NCBI RefSeq assembly: GCF_031626495.1
Contig: NZ_JAMQOJ010000008.1
Span: 62,001-126,000 of the forward strand
From: Natrinema sp031626495
Lineage (GTDB): Archaea; Halobacteriota; Halobacteria; Halobacteriales; Natrialbaceae
Length of the DNA stretch: 64,000 bases
Direction of reading: 5' to 3'
Under the pieces are notes generated by a model. The model was not told where the DNA came from. It ran no database searches and worked only from the letters and a program-made list of their open reading frames with translations. The translations under genes and the position numbers were made by a program. Below, one piece after another: positions 41,635 to 50,885 of the stretch. The stretch's first letter is position 1, and every line of letters starts with the position of its first letter.

Positions 41635-43803
41635 GTGTCCGATAGTAATTTCCCCGACGAACCCGGTCCGACGCTGGACCGATTCCTCGATAACCTCCCT
41701 GGTCTCGCCTACCGGTACGACCCGAAACCGCCGTGGGAGATGACGTTTCTCAACGGGCAGGTCGAAGCGCTGACCGGCTATCCATCGTCCGCGTTTACGC
41801 AAGGGGACGTCAGCTATGGCAGCCTCGTCGTAGACGATGATCGTGATGCCCTCGAGCAGAGCATCCGAAACGGTCTCGATGCCCGACGCCAGTATACTGA
41901 GACCTATCGTATCCGAACGCGGTCGGGCGACATCAAGCACGTGCTGGAGCGAGCGAGCCCAGTCGAAGTCGACGGCGAAGTGGCGGCCGTAGAAGGAGTC
42001 GTTATCGATATTACCCAACAGAAAACGTACGAACAGCGTCTGGAACGTCAAAACGACCTCTTCGCCCACACGCAGCAGATGGCCGTGGTCGGCGGCTGGG
42101 AATTCGACCTGCAGTCCGGAGACCTGCGATGGACCGACCAGGTCAACCGAATTCACGGCATTCCCGTAGACGCCTCCCCGTCCATCGACGAGGCGATCGA
42201 CTTCTACCATCCCGAGGACAGACCCCGCATTCGCCAGGCGATAGAGGACGCGATCCGTAACGGAGACCCCTTCGAGGAAGAACTCCGAATCATCACGCAT
42301 CACGGCGAGCAGCGGTGGGTCCACACGGAAGGCGTCCCGAAAATGAGGGACGGAACGGTCATCCGCCTTCGAGGTGCCGTGCAGGACATCACCGACCGCC
42401 GAGAGCGCGAACAGTCGCTTCGTGACGAGCAGGCGTTTACGAAGAGTATCTTCGAGGCGCTTCCGGACCTCCTCTACGCGTTCGACAGAGACGGGTCACC
42501 AACGCGGTGGAACGACCAATTTCGGCGCACTACCGGCTACACCGACGACGAGATAGCGACGATGAACGCCCTCGAGTTCATCGCCGAGGAGGATCGAAAC
42601 CGGGTTCGAACGCACATCGAGGACGTCTTCGAGGCGGGCGAGACGACCACGGTCGAAGCCCGCCTGAAAACGAAAGCCGGTGACCACGTTCCGTACGAGT
42701 TCACCGGTGCACCGATGATGGACGAACGCGGGACGCCGGAGAAACTAGTCGGTATCGGTCGTGACATATCGCGCCGCATGGAGCGACAGCGTCGGTTCGA
42801 AGCGGTGTTCAACAATACGTACCAGTTCACCGGGTTAGTGTCGCCCGACGGAACCATCATCGAAGCGAACGAGACGAGAGTGTCGTTCGCCGATACGGAC
42901 GTGCGCTCGGTCGTCGGAGCCAAACTGTGGGAGGCGCTGGAGTTCTGTGACGAAGGAGACCGGGAATCCCTCCGAAACGGGTTCGAACAGGCCAAATCAG
43001 GAAGTCCGTACCGGGACGAACTCCGCGTTCGGGGCGCGGACAGGGAGGCCGTGATCGACCTTTCGATCCGGCCGATAACCGACGACGATGGGAGGGTCAC
43101 CCTGCTCGTTCCGGAGGCGCGCGATATTACGGCGTTCAAAGACCGCGAACGTCTGCTGCGAGTGCTCAATCGGCTCCTTCGTCACAACATTCGGAACGAT
43201 CTGTCCGTGATACGGGGGTACGTCGAGACGCTTAGAGAGAGATCCACGGAGGAGGGAACGGCGGCGTACGCCGACCACATCGACGCCGCTGCGGAAAACC
43301 TGCTCACGACCAGCGAAAAGGCGAAGCAAATGGTGGATCTGATTCTCCACCCCACCGGAGAGACGAACCCACTCGAGATCGATGCCGTCGCGGAAACGGT
43401 GTCTGAACGGCTCCGAGCGCGCTATCCGGAGGCGTCGATCACGGTAGCAACCGAGGAGCCGGTGGTCGTCGAATGCAACGAACGGATCGAGACAGCCCTC
43501 GAGCAACTCATCGAAAACGGGATCGAGCACAACTGCTCGCCCTCGCCGCGGGTGACGGTTCGAGTGTTCGAGCACGCGGGAGAGGCGCACGTCGAGATCG
43601 CAGACAACGGGCCGGGGATCGCTGCCGACGAGTGGTCGATGATAGACGAGGAGGTGCGAGACGAACCGTCTCAGTTGCGCCACGGGAACGGGATCGGGTT
43701 GTTGCTCGCGCGACGGATCGTCAACGCGTTCAGCGGATCCCTTCAGTACGCGAGGGGGGACAACGGGGGAAGCATCGTTACCGTTCGCCTCCCGGCCGAG
43801 TGA
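41635..43803 (+). CDS. Multi-PAS sensor histidine kinase
   Basis: 722 residues from a GTG start. Four PAS/PAC units follow one another at about 15-125, 135-260, 265-380 and 385-500 (recognised by VVIDITQQK, VQDITDRRE, VGIGRDISR and VPEARDITA at the ends). The haloarchaeal H-box is LLRHNIRNDLSVIRGYVETL with His517. The ATPase domain has LIENGIEHN, DNGPGI and GNGIGLLLARRIV. No membrane segment, so a soluble sensor, possibly for light, redox or small ligands via PAS. No adjacent receiver gene. TATA-like ttatacc lies ~35 bases upstream. Confidence 0.92.
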   Translation: MSDSNFPDEPGPTLDRFLDNLPGLAYRYDPKPPWEMTFLNGQVEALTGYPSSAFTQGDVSYGSLVVDDDRDALEQSIRNGLDARRQYTETYRIRTRSGDIKHVLERASPVEVDGEVAAVEGVVIDITQQKTYEQRLERQNDLFAHTQQMAVVGGWEFDLQSGDLRWTDQVNRIHGIPVDASPSIDEAIDFYHPEDRPRIRQAIEDAIRNGDPFEEELRIITHHGEQRWVHTEGVPKMRDGTVIRLRGAVQDITDRREREQSLRDEQAFTKSIFEALPDLLYAFDRDGSPTRWNDQFRRTTGYTDDEIATMNALEFIAEEDRNRVRTHIEDVFEAGETTTVEARLKTKAGDHVPYEFTGAPMMDERGTPEKLVGIGRDISRRMERQRRFEAVFNNTYQFTGLVSPDGTIIEANETRVSFADTDVRSVVGAKLWEALEFCDEGDRESLRNGFEQAKSGSPYRDELRVRGADREAVIDLSIRPITDDDGRVTLLVPEARDITAFKDRERLLRVLNRLLRHNIRNDLSVIRGYVETLRERSTEEGTAAYADHIDAAAENLLTTSEKAKQMVDLILHPTGETNPLEIDAVAETVSERLRARYPEASITVATEEPVVVECNERIETALEQLIENGIEHNCSPSPRVTVRVFEHAGEAHVEIADNGPGIAADEWSMIDEEVRDEPSQLRHGNGIGLLLARRIVNAFSGSLQYARGDNGGSIVTVRLPAE

Positions 43804-43913
43804 TCCTCTACGCAGCGTCGGTTTCCGGGGCGGAAGGATTCGATTGGGGTGTCGCAGTGGCTGTTGCACGAGCAAGTCGAATCCTTGTCCGCACGCCGCT
43901 CCTCCGAGCCAGT

Positions 43914-44480
43914 GTGAGCACACCCGACAGCCGACCGCTCGAGGACACGACGATCGGAATCTTCCTCGCGCCCGCGGGCACCGAAGAAGTCGAGTTCATC
44001 GAATCGAGAGACGCCGTCACCGACGCCGGGGCGACGGTCGACGTTTTGGGCAGCGAATCGGGCGAGGGCCAGACCGTCAATAACGACCTCGAGGAGAGCG
44101 AGCGCTACGAGGTCGATCGGACGTTCGACGAAGCGTCCGCGGACGACTACGACGCGCTGGTCGTCCCGGGCGGTACCGTCGGCGCGGACACGCTTCGAAC
44201 CGACGCGGACGGCGTCGAGTTGCTGCAAGAACATCTCACAGACGGCAAACCGGCCGGCGTGATCTGTCACGGGCCGTGGACGCTGATCGAGGCAGACGCA
44301 GTCGAGGGCCGGACGCTGACTTCGTACCACAGCCTCGAGTCCGATATCCGCAACGCCGGCGGCGAGTGGGTGGACGAGGAGGTCGTGGTCGACGACGGAC
44401 TCGTGACGAGTCGGAACCCGGACGACCTCGAGGCCTTTTGCGAAACGATCGTCGATGAGTTCGCGGCACGGACCAGCTGA
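43914..44480 (+). CDS. DJ-1/PfpI-family protein
   Basis: 188 residues from GTG 43914. Flavodoxin-like fold with the nucleophile elbow GVICHGPWTLIEA (Cys, His) and LVVPGGTVGADTL before it; the conserved Glu near the N terminus is in GTEEVEF. Family members include intracellular proteases, glyoxalase III/deglycases and chaperones. A segment at about 35-65 (SESGEGQTVNN, EESERYEVDRTF) is typical of the PfpI branch. Confidence 0.88.
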   Translation: MSTPDSRPLEDTTIGIFLAPAGTEEVEFIESRDAVTDAGATVDVLGSESGEGQTVNNDLEESERYEVDRTFDEASADDYDALVVPGGTVGADTLRTDADGVELLQEHLTDGKPAGVICHGPWTLIEADAVEGRTLTSYHSLESDIRNAGGEWVDEEVVVDDGLVTSRNPDDLEAFCETIVDEFAARTS

Positions 44481-44501
44481 TTCAGCCGAAAACGAGAACC
44501 G

Positions 44502-45623
44502 CTACCGAACGGCTCGAGTCGCGTCGTCGATAATCTCGAGCGCCTCTTTCAGCTCCTCGGTGCCGGTCGCGTACGAGAGCCGGGCGTAGCCCTCGCCGTT
44601 CGCGCCGAAGGCGTCGCCGGGGACGACGACGACGCCGCGGTCGATCACTTCGTCGCACCAGCCCTCGGGGACCTTCGGCATCGCGTAGAAGGCTCCCTGG
44701 GGGGTGGGAACCTCGAGGCCGGCGTCCGTGAGTCCGTCGAGCACGAGGTCCCGGCGCTCCTCGAAGGTCTCGACCATCTCCTGTACCGGCTCCTGTGGGC
44801 CGGTCAGCGCGGCTTCGGCGGCGAACTGCGCGGGCGCGGAGGCACAGGCCTGGCCGTACTGGTGGACCCGAAGCATGCGCTCGATCCGTCGGTTCGAGGC
44901 GACGACCCAGCCGAGCCGCCAGCCGGTCATCGAGTAGGTCTTCGAGCAGGCGCTGACGACGACCACGTTGTCCGTCTCAGCGAACTCGAGCGGCGAGTGG
45001 TGCTCGCCTTCGAAGACGATGTGTTCGTACACCTCGTCGGAGAGACAGAGCACGTCGTGTTCGTCCGCGATGCGGGCGAACTCGCGCATGTCCTCCTCGC
45101 TCTGGACCGCGCCCGTCGGGTTGGCAGGGCTGTTGACGACGAACGCCGCCGTCTCCTCCGTAATGGCGTCCTCGACCGTCGCGGGGTCGAGCGTGAGGTC
45201 GTCGCGTAGGCCGACCGGTTTCGGCGTCCCGTCGGCGATTCGCGTCAGCGCGTCGTAGGAAACGAAGCCGGGATCCGGGAAGATCACTTCCTCGCCGGGA
45301 TCGACGTGGGCCTCGAGCGCGATGTGCAGCGCCTCGCTGCCGCCCGAGGTGGCGATCACGTCGGCGGGGTCGACCTCGAGACCGTAGTCGCGGTCGTACT
45401 TCGCCGAAATCGCTTCGCGAAGCTGTGGGGTCCCCTTGTTCGAGGTGTAGGCGTCGACCTGTCCGGACTCGATGGCCTCGATCGCCCCGCGGCGGGCGTG
45501 GGCCGGCGTCGGGAAGTCGGGCTGGCCGAGCCCGAGGTTGATCGCGTCGTCGCCGGCGGCCTCGAACACCTTGCGGATGCCGCTGATCGACACCTGCTCG
45601 ACTCGCTTTGCGAAGTCGGTCAT
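44502..45623 (-). CDS. PLP-dependent aminotransferase (class I/II)
   Basis: 373 residues. Fold type I aminotransferase: NLGLGQPDFPTP, TSGGSEALHIAL, VNSPANPTG (Asn for the cofactor), CLSDEVYEHI (Asp for the pyridine nitrogen), SACSKTYSMTGWRLGW (Schiff-base Lys) and the substrate-carboxylate Arg in YARLSYATG. Likely acts on aspartate, aromatic or branched-chain amino acids; specificity not readable. It precedes no clear operon partner. Confidence 0.93.
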   Translation of the reverse strand: MTDFAKRVEQVSISGIRKVFEAAGDDAINLGLGQPDFPTPAHARRGAIEAIESGQVDAYTSNKGTPQLREAISAKYDRDYGLEVDPADVIATSGGSEALHIALEAHVDPGEEVIFPDPGFVSYDALTRIADGTPKPVGLRDDLTLDPATVEDAITEETAAFVVNSPANPTGAVQSEEDMREFARIADEHDVLCLSDEVYEHIVFEGEHHSPLEFAETDNVVVVSACSKTYSMTGWRLGWVVASNRRIERMLRVHQYGQACASAPAQFAAEAALTGPQEPVQEMVETFEERRDLVLDGLTDAGLEVPTPQGAFYAMPKVPEGWCDEVIDRGVVVVPGDAFGANGEGYARLSYATGTEELKEALEIIDDATRAVR

Positions 45624-45719
45624 GGCTATACGGGGGGTGTCGACCCCGATAACTCTTGATGGTTCGGCCAGCCGCGTGTGCCTGTCTGTGGCGGTCAGCG
45701 GCGGCCGGCGCGAACGGAG

Positions 45720-47252
45720 TCAGTCTTCGGACGTCTTGATGTCCGCCGAGAGCCCCTGGGCCATTTCGATCTCGTCGGCGTTGTTCATCGTCCAGGCGGT
45801 GCGCTCGGTGACGGCCTCGATGGCCTCGCGGGCACTGGGATACCCGTTGCCGGATTTCTTGACGCCGCCGAAGGGCAACTGAACCTCCGCGCCGATACAC
45901 GGGAGGTTCGCGTACGCCAGCCCCACGTCGGCGTGGTCACGGAAGTAGTTGAGCTGCCGGTAGTCCTCCGAGATGATCGCCCCCGCCAGCCCGTAGGGGG
46001 TGTCGTTGTGGATCTCGACCGCGTCCTCGATGTCGCCCGAATACTCGACGAGGGCGACGTGCGGGCCGAAACACTCCTCGTTGAGACAGCGCAGGTCGGG
46101 CTCGTAGTCGATCTCGTAGACGAACGGGCCGACCCAGTGGCCCTCCGCGTGCCCGTCCGGAATCTCGCTTTCCTCGAGGTCGAACCGATCGACGAGGACG
46201 GTCGCGCCCTCCTCGCGGGCCAGTTCGTTGTACCCCCGGATCTTCTCGACGTGGTCGGCCTCGATGGCCGGTCCCATGAAGGTGTCCGCCTCGAGCGGAT
46301 CGCCGACCGCGATATCTTCGGCGACGTCGACGAACCGGTCTTTGAACTCGTCGTAGACGTCCTCGTGGACGATCAGTCGCTCGCTCGAGACGCAGCGCTG
46401 CCCCGTCGTCTTGAACGAGGACATGACCGCCGAGTGGACCGCGGTGTCCATGTCTGCCTCATCGGTGATCACGATCCCGTTCTTGCCGCCCATCTCGCAG
46501 GCCGCGAGTTTGCCGGGCTCGCCGCCGACCTTGCCCGCGATCTCGTGGCCGACCTCGGCGGAGCCGGTAAAGAGAACGGTGTCGACCCGGTCGTCGTCCG
46601 TTATCGCCGCGCCGGCGTCGCCGAAGCCCTGGATCATATTGAAGACGCCCTCGGGCACCCCGGCGTCGTCCATCATCTCGGCGATGACGTGGCCGCACCA
46701 CGGCGTCTGCTCGGCGGGCTTCCAGACCACGGTGTTGCCCTCGACCAGCGCGATGGCCATGTGCCAGAACGGGATCGCGACCGGGAAGTTCCACGGCGTG
46801 ATGCAGCCGATCACGCCCCGCGGCTTGCGCCGCATGTAGGAGTCCTTGCCCGCGACCTCGGAGGGAACCACGTCGCCGTGGGGGTGGCGAGCGTTGCCCG
46901 CCGCCCACTCGACCATGTGCCAGGCCTCGGTCACGTCGGCCTTTCCTTCGGAGATCTCCTTGCCGCACTCCCTCGAGACGATCTCGCCGAGTTCCTCGTG
47001 GCGGTCTCGTAGCTCGTGGTAGATGTCCCAGAGGTACTCCGCGCGGTCGATGTACGACAGGTCGCGCCACTCCTCGAAGGCGTTATCGGCGGCCTCGAGG
47101 GCGGCGTCTACGTCCGCCTCCGTCCCGCGCTCGAACGTCGCCAGCGTCTCCCCGGTGGCGGGGTTCTCGCTCTCGAAGGTGTCGCCCGTCCCGTCCGTCC
47201 ACTCGCCGCCGATGTAATGACCGCGTACCTGTTCGGTGACTTGCTGGCTCAT
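45720..47252 (-). CDS. NAD(P)-dependent aldehyde dehydrogenase
   Basis: 510 residues, full length. ITPWNFPVAIPFWHMA (cofactor cleft), FTGSAEVGHEIA, CEMGGKNGIVI (general-base Glu) and TTGQRCVSSERLIV (nucleophile Cys) are in place. LNEECFGPHVALVEY and PFGGVKKSGNGYPSAREAI near the C terminus fit the branch including 2-aminoadipate-semialdehyde and succinate-semialdehyde-type dehydrogenases. Substrate uncertain. Confidence 0.93.
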   Translation of the reverse strand: MSQQVTEQVRGHYIGGEWTDGTGDTFESENPATGETLATFERGTEADVDAALEAADNAFEEWRDLSYIDRAEYLWDIYHELRDRHEELGEIVSRECGKEISEGKADVTEAWHMVEWAAGNARHPHGDVVPSEVAGKDSYMRRKPRGVIGCITPWNFPVAIPFWHMAIALVEGNTVVWKPAEQTPWCGHVIAEMMDDAGVPEGVFNMIQGFGDAGAAITDDDRVDTVLFTGSAEVGHEIAGKVGGEPGKLAACEMGGKNGIVITDEADMDTAVHSAVMSSFKTTGQRCVSSERLIVHEDVYDEFKDRFVDVAEDIAVGDPLEADTFMGPAIEADHVEKIRGYNELAREEGATVLVDRFDLEESEIPDGHAEGHWVGPFVYEIDYEPDLRCLNEECFGPHVALVEYSGDIEDAVEIHNDTPYGLAGAIISEDYRQLNYFRDHADVGLAYANLPCIGAEVQLPFGGVKKSGNGYPSAREAIEAVTERTAWTMNNADEIEMAQGLSADIKTSED

Positions 47253-47536
47253 ACTCGAAGCAAGGGTGGGCGCGGTGAAAATCTTGCTGGTAGTTCACAC
47301 ATAACGAATGAGTCGCTCGATTCGGATGCCGAAACGAGACTGATCATTCGGTCGAGGGCGGGCGGCGGTAGACGGACGCCCAGGAGGATCGTCACCGGAA
47401 CTGACCGTTCCCAGCACGTACCCTCGAGCGAGAACGCCGCCGTGTAGGACCGCGGTAGTGAGTGTCACCCTGACTTTCACAGCCAATTTGGCTAGCAATG
47501 CGCCTTATTCCGCTCCCCACTCGAGTTGCTGCCTGT

Positions 47537-47656
47537 ATGGAGGCGGATACGTGTCCGAACTGCGGCGAACGGAACGACAGTCGACTACTGGAACCGGGCG
47601 TCGAAGTCGAACTCACATGCGTCAACTGCGGTCACAGCTGGACGACGCAGGGCTGA
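47537..47656 (+). CDS. Zinc-ribbon micro-protein (39 aa)
   Basis: A 39-codon frame MEADTCPNCGERND... with a second pair CVNCGHSWTTQG: CPxCG and CVxCG, 19 residues apart, a complete ribbon of the haloarchaeal CPxCG type. Codon bias is normal. No clear promoter; cttatt at 47514 is rather close. Function unknown. Confidence 0.72.
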   Translation: MEADTCPNCGERNDSRLLEPGVEVELTCVNCGHSWTTQG

Positions 47657-47914
47657 CCCGTCCCGGTTCTGAACGGGACCGATCGTTTCCGGCTCCCGTT
47701 TCGGATCGACGCCCGTCCCGGTACCGATCGAGCGATCGGTCCGGACCTCCCACCGGACTTTTCGGAGTCGATTCTCCCGGAGCGAGACCCGCTCGAGCCG
47801 CCGCTTTCGGGCCGACCGGCCGACGCGTGATGTCGACGGGTGGTGGTTTCGACGGCGTGGACGCTCACCGCGCCGACCGGCTGGCTGTCCGGCGGGGCTC
47901 GACGCGAGCCCCGA

Positions 47915-48085
47915 CTAGTCCCCGTGGACCTCCGGAAAGAGCGCCGGCGGCACGGAACAGCCACAGGGGCTGACCAGCCCCGCCTGAGGGGTGAACGCGA
48001 CCGAAATCACCACCCGTTCGCCACAGCGGGGACAGTCGGGGAGTCCAGCCCCGTCGTCTGCGGGTGGCTCGTCGGGACCGCTCAT
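47915..48085 (-). CDS. CPxCG zinc-ribbon micro-protein (56 aa)
   Basis: A 56-codon frame with an acidic N terminus (SGPDEPPADDGAGLP), CPRCGERVVISVAF and CGCSVPPALFPEV. It resembles the CPxCG zinc-finger micro-proteins of haloarchaea; the second half-site is CGC, so binding of one zinc is plausible. Codon use is host-like. The opposite-strand frame is shadow. Confidence 0.7.
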   Translation of the reverse strand: MSGPDEPPADDGAGLPDCPRCGERVVISVAFTPQAGLVSPCGCSVPPALFPEVHGD

Positions 48086-48161
48086 TCGCTTCGGCCTCTG
48101 GGTCTGCTCGCGGCCGACACCGGACTCGAGGCTCCTCGTAGCGGGCGTTTCTTTCGCCGTT

Positions 48162-48179
48162 CGGGACGTTTATGTCCCG
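48162..48179. promoter_or_regulatory. Palindrome enclosing a TATA-like element
   Basis: cgggac, then gtttat, then gtcccg. The TATA-like tttatg (cataaa on the other strand) lies in the loop, so a protein bound to the palindrome could block promoter use in either direction. Confidence 0.5.
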
Positions 48180-48196
48180 GTAGTACGAACGTAAGA

Positions 48197-48254
48197 ATGG
48201 CTCCTGAACCCTTCCGGGTTGGGAAGCCAGGTCCCGGGTGCTCTGACACCCGGG
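48197..48254 (+). other. Possible structured RNA leader or small RNA (two hairpins)
   Basis: Hairpin 1 (48199-48228) pairs ggct with agcc and aaccc with gggtt around a ttcc tetraloop, with small internal mismatches. Hairpin 2 (48233-48254) is perfect: cccgggtg, ctctga, cacccggg. A TATA-like element 25-30 bases before 48197 would start transcription just before hairpin 1. No match to a known archaeal RNA (SRP, RNase P) is apparent. Confidence 0.35.
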
Positions 48255-48398
48255 GCGTTTCCGTACGTCCCCTCGTTCTCGAGACTGGCTTCCGTATAGA
48301 TTATTATACTGTTGTGACTTATATCTACTGCTAGGAAGTCGAAACATTGCCGTACAGAGCGACGGACGACGGCTCCCGTTCCGCGACGCCGACTCGAG

Positions 48399-48408
48399 TT
48401 ATATATAA
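48399..48408 (+). promoter_or_regulatory. Predicted TATA box of GIDE-like gene
   Basis: ttatatataag lies 26-35 bases before ATG 48434. Confidence 0.55.
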
Positions 48409-48433
48409 GAGGAACTGTTCGCAAAGCCAACCT

Positions 48434-49279
48434 ATGGTTTCGGATCTCGTGCTCGTTCCGGCGATGCTCGCCACGCTGGGCGTCGTCGGCGTCTACACGG
48501 GCTGGAAGCGCCGCGCGATCCACGCCCGGATGGCGGCCGTGACGCCGACGCCGGTGCGGGAGCTCGCGACGCCAGGCGTCGTCGAACTCGAGGGGACGGC
48601 AGTCCCGGTCGGCGAACCGCTCTCCGCGCCGATTACGGGACGGGACGCTGCGGTCGCGGCCTGGACGATCGAGGAGTGGGACGAACGCGGCGACGCGTCG
48701 CGGTGGCGCGAGGTCGCTCGCGGCATCGAGGCGACCGCGTTCGCGGTCGACGACGACACCGCCGCCGTCCGGGTCGAACCGATATCGAAGCGATCGACGG
48801 CGGGCAAGTGGACACAGACCACGGGCGTCAGCGCCTCGGACGGCGTCCGCATCGACGACGTGCTCGCCGAGTTCGACTCCTTCCCGACCGAAACGGCGTT
48901 CGATCCGGACGAGACGCCGTCGGAGCGCATTCGACGGCTGCACGACGATCACGGCCTCTACGAGGACACCGGCTCGATCACCAACGTGGTGGACGCGGGG
49001 AAGAAACACGGCCGCCGGCGCTACACCGAACAGATCGTCAGCCCCGGCGAAGCCGTCTACGTCCTCGGGCGCGTTCGAGACCGCGAGGATCCGGAGCGAG
49101 CGCGCTTCCGTCCGGAAGACGCCGCGGTGACGACGCCCGCGGACGGCCCCCTCGTCGTCTCGAGTCAGGACGAGGCGAGCCTGGAGGCCGAGTTCGAGTC
49201 GTCAGCGCGGTTTCGACTGGTCGCGGGTGGCGTTTCGACCGTCGTCGGCGTCGTCGGCGTCGCGTACCTGCTCCTCTGA
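48434..49279 (+). CDS. GIDE-like membrane protein (E3-ubiquitin-ligase-type GIDE domain, no RING)
   Basis: 281 residues. One helix at each end (MVSDLVLVPAMLATLGVVGVY; GGVSTVVGVVGVAYLLL) encloses a ~230-residue soluble region resembling the GIDE domain of mitochondrial MUL1/MAPL: TPGVVELEGTAVPVGEPLSAP, YEDTGSITNVVDAGKKHG, and VSPGEAVYVLGRVRD. The RING finger of the eukaryotic enzymes is absent, so no ligase activity can be claimed. Start ATG 48434 fits the TATA box. Confidence 0.78.
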   Translation: MVSDLVLVPAMLATLGVVGVYTGWKRRAIHARMAAVTPTPVRELATPGVVELEGTAVPVGEPLSAPITGRDAAVAAWTIEEWDERGDASRWREVARGIEATAFAVDDDTAAVRVEPISKRSTAGKWTQTTGVSASDGVRIDDVLAEFDSFPTETAFDPDETPSERIRRLHDDHGLYEDTGSITNVVDAGKKHGRRRYTEQIVSPGEAVYVLGRVRDREDPERARFRPEDAAVTTPADGPLVVSSQDEASLEAEFESSARFRLVAGGVSTVVGVVGVAYLLL

Positions 49280-49307
49280 GCGTCCGATTCGCCCGCGCGC
49301 GAATCGC

Positions 49308-49823
49308 TCACTGGTCCTCTTTCTCGCCGCGCTCCGTCGTGACGGTTCGGTCGCCCTCCGGCGGCGCGTCCTCCTTGTCGGCGTGGCGCTCTTTCCCCGC
49401 TTCGTCCATCTCCTCGGTCGACGGCTCCATGTCCTGCCCGGACCGCCCTTCCACGCTCTCTGCCGGCTCGCCGGGGTCGCCCGGCTCCGTTCCGAGCGTC
49501 CGCTGTTCGTCGCTATCGTTGCGTCCCCCGGTGTCCTCGTCGCGCTCGACAACTGGCTCGGCCCCGCCAGAATCGTCCGGGGACGCGCGCTCGTCGGCCA
49601 GCCTGATCGCGTCGTCGGTGATTTCGGCGATTGCGCTCCCGTCCATCGGGACGATATCCTCGTCGGCGTCGGACTCGAGGATCGCCTGAATCGCGCTCCC
49701 CGCGTCCGCGTTGGTGTCTACGTACGCCGTGTCCGCCTCGGTCATCCTGACGGAGCCGATCGGCTCGCCGCTGGCGGTCTCGACCCGCTTGCCGACGTCG
49801 TCGTCGGTGAACGTTGCGCACAT
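49308..49823 (-). CDS. PRC-barrel-like protein with acidic disordered tail
   Basis: 171 residues. Residues 1-~75 resemble a PRC-barrel: FTDDDVGKRVETASGEPIGS, then AYVDTNADAG and ITDDAIRLAD. The remaining ~95 residues are a highly charged, low-complexity tail (Glu, Asp, Gly, Arg). PRC barrels in archaea occur in RNA-processing, division and stress proteins; no specific role visible. Confidence 0.75.
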   Translation of the reverse strand: MCATFTDDDVGKRVETASGEPIGSVRMTEADTAYVDTNADAGSAIQAILESDADEDIVPMDGSAIAEITDDAIRLADERASPDDSGGAEPVVERDEDTGGRNDSDEQRTLGTEPGDPGEPAESVEGRSGQDMEPSTEEMDEAGKERHADKEDAPPEGDRTVTTERGEKEDQ

Positions 49824-49917
49824 ACGTCGGCGTAGCGCTATCCCGGGAAAACCGCTGGTGCCTGCAGTGGCCTGTGAGTCGGGACGTGACGAGCATACGT
49901 CGCGAGAGCGTCTGTAC

Positions 49918-50727
49918 TTACCGCTCGTTCAGATCGGCCGCCTTCTCGAGCTCGCTGCGCAGCGTCGTCGAGTCGAACTCGTGGTCGGGCCGGAGCCGGA
50001 CGAAATCGAGGAACTCCCGCGCCGAGAGCAGCGCCGCGGCGTCGTAGGCCGTCGCGGCCGCGTCGACGGCGTCCCGGGGACCGATTCGGGGCTCGAGGAC
50101 TGCCAGCGCGCAGGCCAGATCGTACGCCGTCGTCTCGTCGACGCGGTCGGCGTGGACGCTTGTGGCGTCGATGAAATAGAACTCGTCGTCGCAGAGCAGG
50201 ATGTTCTCGGCTCGCAGGTCGCCGTGGGCCAGCCCGTGGTCGTGCAACGTCGCGAGCATCTCGAACAGCTCCGGTGCTCGTTCCGCGACGGTCGCGTCGG
50301 AGACGTCGTCGAGCGACTCGAACTCGGGGAGGTACTCGAGGACGAGGACGCCGAGCCCGTTCACTTCGAAGGCGTCGATCGGGCGGGGCGCGTTGACGCC
50401 GATCTCGCGCATCCGCTCGGTCGCCTCGTACTCGTGTTCAACCATCTCGCGGGGCGTGTCGAACCGGTCGAAGAAGCCCTCCGTGCCCGACGAAAAGGCG
50501 CCGACGTTCCGGCCCGTCGTCAGGACGGCGTGGACCAGCGCGTTCTGCCGGGAGACGATCTTGACGAACCACTCGTCGTCGATGACGCAGGGCGTCGAGA
50601 GCCAGTTGTCGGCCTCGAGGAACTCCACGCGGACCGACTCGCGGTCGTACCGATCCGCCAGCGTGCGAGCGACGCGCTCGATGCGGCTCCACTCCACGGT
50701 CCCGCGTGCGAGCCGGCGGATGTCCAT
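49918..50727 (-). CDS. RIO-like serine/threonine protein kinase
   Basis: 269 residues. Lipid/RIO-type kinase core: an ATP-site Lys in EWFVKIVSRQ, the glycine-rich loop replaced by a short N lobe, catalytic loop LAHGDLRAENILL (Asp and Asn), and metal-binding Asp in FYFIDATSVHADR. The HGDLxxxNIL pattern is closest to RIO/Bud32-type kinases. It lacks the typical RIO N-terminal winged helix. Substrate unknown. Confidence 0.84.
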   Translation of the reverse strand: MDIRRLARGTVEWSRIERVARTLADRYDRESVRVEFLEADNWLSTPCVIDDEWFVKIVSRQNALVHAVLTTGRNVGAFSSGTEGFFDRFDTPREMVEHEYEATERMREIGVNAPRPIDAFEVNGLGVLVLEYLPEFESLDDVSDATVAERAPELFEMLATLHDHGLAHGDLRAENILLCDDEFYFIDATSVHADRVDETTAYDLACALAVLEPRIGPRDAVDAAATAYDAAALLSAREFLDFVRLRPDHEFDSTTLRSELEKAADLNER

Positions 50728-50885
50728 ACGTCGGTGTCACGACCGGCGGCGTTAAATGCGTCTCGAAGTGACACCGGGAGAACGTGATCGGAAGGTCACG
50801 TTCGAATCGCGGGCGGCGATCGGAAGACGTGGTCGCTGGATCCGATCCATCACACCTATCACTGTAAACATGGTATTCGAGAGAA

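Larger units (their letters stand above)
48086..48433. other. 348-base divergent intergenic region rich in palindromes
   Basis: Between the zinc-ribbon micro-gene (minus) and the GIDE-like gene (plus). It contains a 6-base palindrome around a TATA-like string (48162-48179), a 4-base palindrome (48184-48193), two RNA-type hairpins (48199-48228 and 48233-48254), an AT-rich tract (48295-48335) and the promoter at 48399. A 45-codon frame from ATG 48197 to 48334 is possible but its product looks like no protein I know. Confidence 0.5.

Noticed and set aside
48162..48254. Possible SRP RNA or RNase P RNA
   Set aside because: The structured segment is far too short and lacks the conserved SRP helix-8 and RNase P core motifs.
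48197..48334. 45-codon plus-strand frame beginning MAPEPFRVGKPGPG
   Set aside because: Composition follows from the two hairpins and the AT-rich tract; no conserved feature. Kept only as part of the structured-RNA finding.
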